A DNA stretch of 8,025 bases. Origin: Chloroflexi bacterium RBG_16_57_11 (lineage in GTDB: Bacteria; Chloroflexota; Anaerolineae; Anaerolineales; UBA4823). A program made the position numbers and the translations under genes. Positions 6,748 through 8,025 of the stretch are shown here, piece by piece. The notes under the pieces were generated by a model, which ran no database searches, was not told the origin of the DNA, and was given only the letters and a program-made list of their open reading frames with translations. Location: the NCBI GenBank assembly GCA_001795165.1, contig MGNS01000051.1, forward strand, positions 12,994 through 21,018, read 5' to 3'. The number at the start of each line of letters is the position of its first letter. Within the stretch, counting starts at the first letter, position 1.

Positions 6748-6749
6748 AA
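6722..6749 (-). promoter_or_regulatory. Sigma70-type promoter of the dinJ-yafQ operon
   Basis: On the minus strand, TTTACA (6744-6749) and TACAAT (6722-6727) are separated by 16 nt, each one mismatch from consensus. A TG one base before the -10 gives an extended -10 (TGTTACAAT). The implied transcription start is near 6715, leaving a leader of about 35 nt that holds the Shine-Dalgarno sequence. Confidence 0.65.
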
Positions 6750-6800
6750 TAGGAATTTTGGAGATGAAGGTGCCCTGATCACACCGAGTTTCACGGAGAA

Positions 6801-7223
6801 TTACACGATCACTGTGAAAACTTTTCCAACCGCCTCTGAATTGGGCACTCCAATCGAAACATGGTGTTGCACAATTTTCCAAACCGTATTTTCCTGATGG
6901 AAGACGCAGGTCACCCGAATCGGAAGATGTTGTCCATCTGGTAGCTGGATGGTTGCGTGGTCGCCAGCCCAACCAACTGAGCCTTCTATAAAAGCATTCA
7001 CATTTCCTGTTTTGATTGTGTAGTTTCCAGCCATCTCTTCAAACTGGGCTTGATGAACGCGGGCAAAGGTGTCATATCCTACCCACTATTCGCCCGGATC
7101 GGTGCCGATGACCAGAACGTCTTTCGCATGAGAGTAGAGCCTTTCAATCGCGCTCATATCCCCGGTTGATAAGCTCTCGTACAAGTGGAGCATCACATTT
7201 TTTAATTCATCTGATGATTTCAT
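6801..7223 (-). pseudogene. NTF2/SnoaL-like protein gene interrupted by one in-frame amber codon
   Basis: Reading from ATG 7223 gives 140 codons in one uninterrupted frame apart from a TAG at codon 46 (7088-7086). The product resembles small SnoaL-like (DUF4440/NTF2-fold) proteins: an N-terminal helix (MLHLYESLSTGDMSAIERLY, 11-30), a strand LVIGTDPGE before the stop, WVGYD after it, then GSVGWAGDHATI (81-92), PIRVTCVFHQ (101-110) and VWKIVQHHVSIG (114-125). At this position the family commonly has Trp-Trp, and TGG to TAG needs one change. A Shine-Dalgarno-like GGAG lies 9 nt before the ATG. Only a 77-aa C-terminal piece could be made from ATG 7034, without the N-terminal helix, so function is probably lost. 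A sequencing error or amber readthrough are alternatives. Confidence 0.8.
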
Positions 7224-7275
7224 GTTTGGCCACTCCAATATTCACAGATCAAGTCTAAAACCTATGGCTTTCCTT

Positions 7276-7296
7276 CTCATCACTACAAGGGATGAG
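7276..7296. other. Small inverted repeat (hairpin) between DUF2148 and SnoaL-like genes
   Basis: CTCATC (7276-7281) and GATGAG (7291-7296) form a perfect 6-bp stem with a 9-nt loop, downstream of the DUF2148 stop on the minus strand. No T-run follows in either direction, so it is not a standard intrinsic terminator. It could be an RNA-processing or end-protecting hairpin, or chance. Confidence 0.3.
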
Positions 7297-7312
7297 CTGA
7301 GTCAAACATATA

Positions 7313-7349
7313 AATCCGTTTTTATCCGATCAATCCGTGTACAAAATCA
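7313..7349 (+). repeat. Left arm of ATCCG-unit inverted repeat flanking the DUF2148 gene
   Basis: This arm holds AATCCGTTTT (7313-7322), an extra ATCCGATCA (7324-7332), ATCCGTGTAC (7333-7342) and AAAATCA, with ATCCG units every 9-10 bp. The last three bases form the stop codon of the DUF2148 gene. The same blocks occur inverted at 7918-7944. Confidence 0.6.
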
Positions 7350-7895
7350 CCGGTCGAAATAGATGCTCTTGCCGGTGACCGAGAGTGGGATACCCATGAC
7401 AAACTCCCAATCCACCAAGCCCATCCGACGGGCGGCCACGCCAATGCGGTACATAATGCGGTTGTCGGCGTTGAACAGACCGGCGGTCTTGACCGCCGAC
7501 CCGAGGGCGATGCCCATATCCAGCAGGCGGTAGGCGCAGATCGGGCCGGTGAACTCTCCGTGGCTTTGGGGTGCGCCGAGGAATTCGTCGCACAGCTCAT
7601 AGCCGCACGCGCCGCAGTTCAACCCGCAGGTGTTGGGCGCTTTCAAGCCGATCAAGACCACAGCGTCAGAGCTGAGCACATTCTTACCGTCGCGGTCGAA
7701 GTTTACCTTGCCGCTCTCTTCACCGTAGGCGATCATCGCCTGGCCCAGCGACTGGAGGGTCTCGTCGCAAATGGCGAGCACTTCGACGAAGTCTTCGCCC
7801 TTGGCCTTTGGGGCGGTAACCGCGGCGACGGCCATCATCTGGCAAATCCTCGCGACGGCCTCCTGAATGAGGTTGTTTTTATTGGTAGTGGTCAA
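7347..7895 (-). CDS. DUF2148-family ferredoxin-like Fe-S protein
   Basis: The 182-aa product matches the DUF2148 (COG4739-type) proteins. The N-terminal segment carries MMAVAAVTAPKAKGEDFVEVL (20-40), and a four-cysteine cluster follows as C90-x3-C94-x2-C97-x4-C102 in TCGLNCGACGYELC, a typical ligand set for an Fe-S cluster. Another Cys (120) lies in GPICAYRLLDMGIALGSAVK, and the C-terminus has the family-typical NADNRIMYRIGVAARRMGL and GIPLSVTGKSIYFDR. No signal or membrane segment is seen; it is probably a cytosolic redox protein, with no established reaction. The start is TTG at 7895, without a good Shine-Dalgarno; the ATG pair at codons 20-21 would cut off the helix before the conserved region, so TTG is preferred. 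The gene sits between inverted repeats and ends inside the left arm. Confidence 0.88.
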   Translation of the reverse strand: MTTTNKNNLIQEAVARICQMMAVAAVTAPKAKGEDFVEVLAICDETLQSLGQAMIAYGEESGKVNFDRDGKNVLSSDAVVLIGLKAPNTCGLNCGACGYELCDEFLGAPQSHGEFTGPICAYRLLDMGIALGSAVKTAGLFNADNRIMYRIGVAARRMGLVDWEFVMGIPLSVTGKSIYFDR

Positions 7896-7917
7896 GGTAA
7901 TCGTCCAACAAATTAGA

Positions 7918-7952
7918 TGATTCGTACACGGATCAAAACGGATTGCACAGAT
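7918..7952 (-). repeat. Right arm of ATCCG-unit inverted repeat flanking the DUF2148 gene
   Basis: On the minus strand this arm reads ATCTGTGCA (7952-7944), ATCCGTTTTG (7943-7934), ATCCGTGTAC (7933-7924) and then GAATCA. It matches the left arm in two 10-base blocks but lacks the extra 9-base unit. It lies in the leader or promoter region of the DUF2148 gene. Confidence 0.6.
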
Positions 7953-8025
7953 AATAGAGCGATCCGGGTAGGGGCGAAGCAGCCGGCGCCAGTACTCAAC
8001 AGCTCACCAGAATCCTGCCCGCCGG

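Noticed and set aside
6697..6972. Minus-strand open frame of 91 codons overlapping the antitoxin promoter
   Set aside because: It lies in a different frame from the SnoaL-like sequence, which explains the region better, and it runs through the dinJ promoter.
7904..7933. TCTAAT and TTGATC as a promoter for the DUF2148 gene
   Set aside because: The spacing between them is only 13 nt, too short for a sigma70 promoter.
7953..8025. GTAGGGGCGAAGC and palindromic GCCGGCGCC near the right edge, reminiscent of dispersed intergenic repeats
   Set aside because: Only one copy is visible and the window ends here, so repeat status cannot be shown.

Overview
The window is a stretch of a moderately GC-rich bacterial chromosome in which every gene I can support lies on the minus strand, so transcription runs from high to low coordinates. 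No rRNA, tRNA, insertion sequence or CRISPR array is visible. The mix of genes suggests an environmental bacterium of Chloroflexota (Anaerolineae-like) type: a DUF2148 Fe-S protein, a PD40-propeller lipoprotein, a caspase-like protease operon, a YafQ/DinJ toxin-antitoxin pair and ATCCGTG-type dispersed repeats. That placement is an inference from gene content, not from a phylogenetic marker.

Left half (47-4154). Three tightly coupled genes form one translational unit, read in the order alpha/beta serine hydrolase (2724-4154), caspase-like C14 protease (1705-2724) and a large beta-module/helical protein of unknown function (47-1708). The first junction is a 1-nt TGATG overlap and the second a 4-nt GTGA overlap, and each gene has a strong Shine-Dalgarno sequence. 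Hydrolase and protease both keep their catalytic residues (GHSAG; SGHG and D-x-C). The protease tail and the third protein appear to share small beta-sandwich modules marked by a P-x-x-Y turn. This looks like a self-contained protease/hydrolase effector cassette with no recognisable NTPase, cyclase or nuclease. I do not know it as a named system, and it is the main point of interest.

Middle (4209-6170). Upstream, with a 54-nt gap, lies a lipoprotein with a PD40/TolB-like propeller, possibly the first gene of the same transcript. Before it comes a small membrane methyltransferase of the isoprenylcysteine carboxyl methyltransferase type.

Right (6148-7223). A complete DinJ/YafQ toxin-antitoxin operon has a good sigma70-type promoter overlaid with helically phased TTGTA repeats. 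The methyltransferase gene overlaps the 3' end of the toxin gene. Upstream is an NTF2/SnoaL-like gene broken by one in-frame amber codon.

Far right (7313-7955). A DUF2148 Fe-S protein gene is enclosed by imperfect inverted repeats built from about 10-bp ATCCG units. The last 70 bases or so hold no gene I can support.
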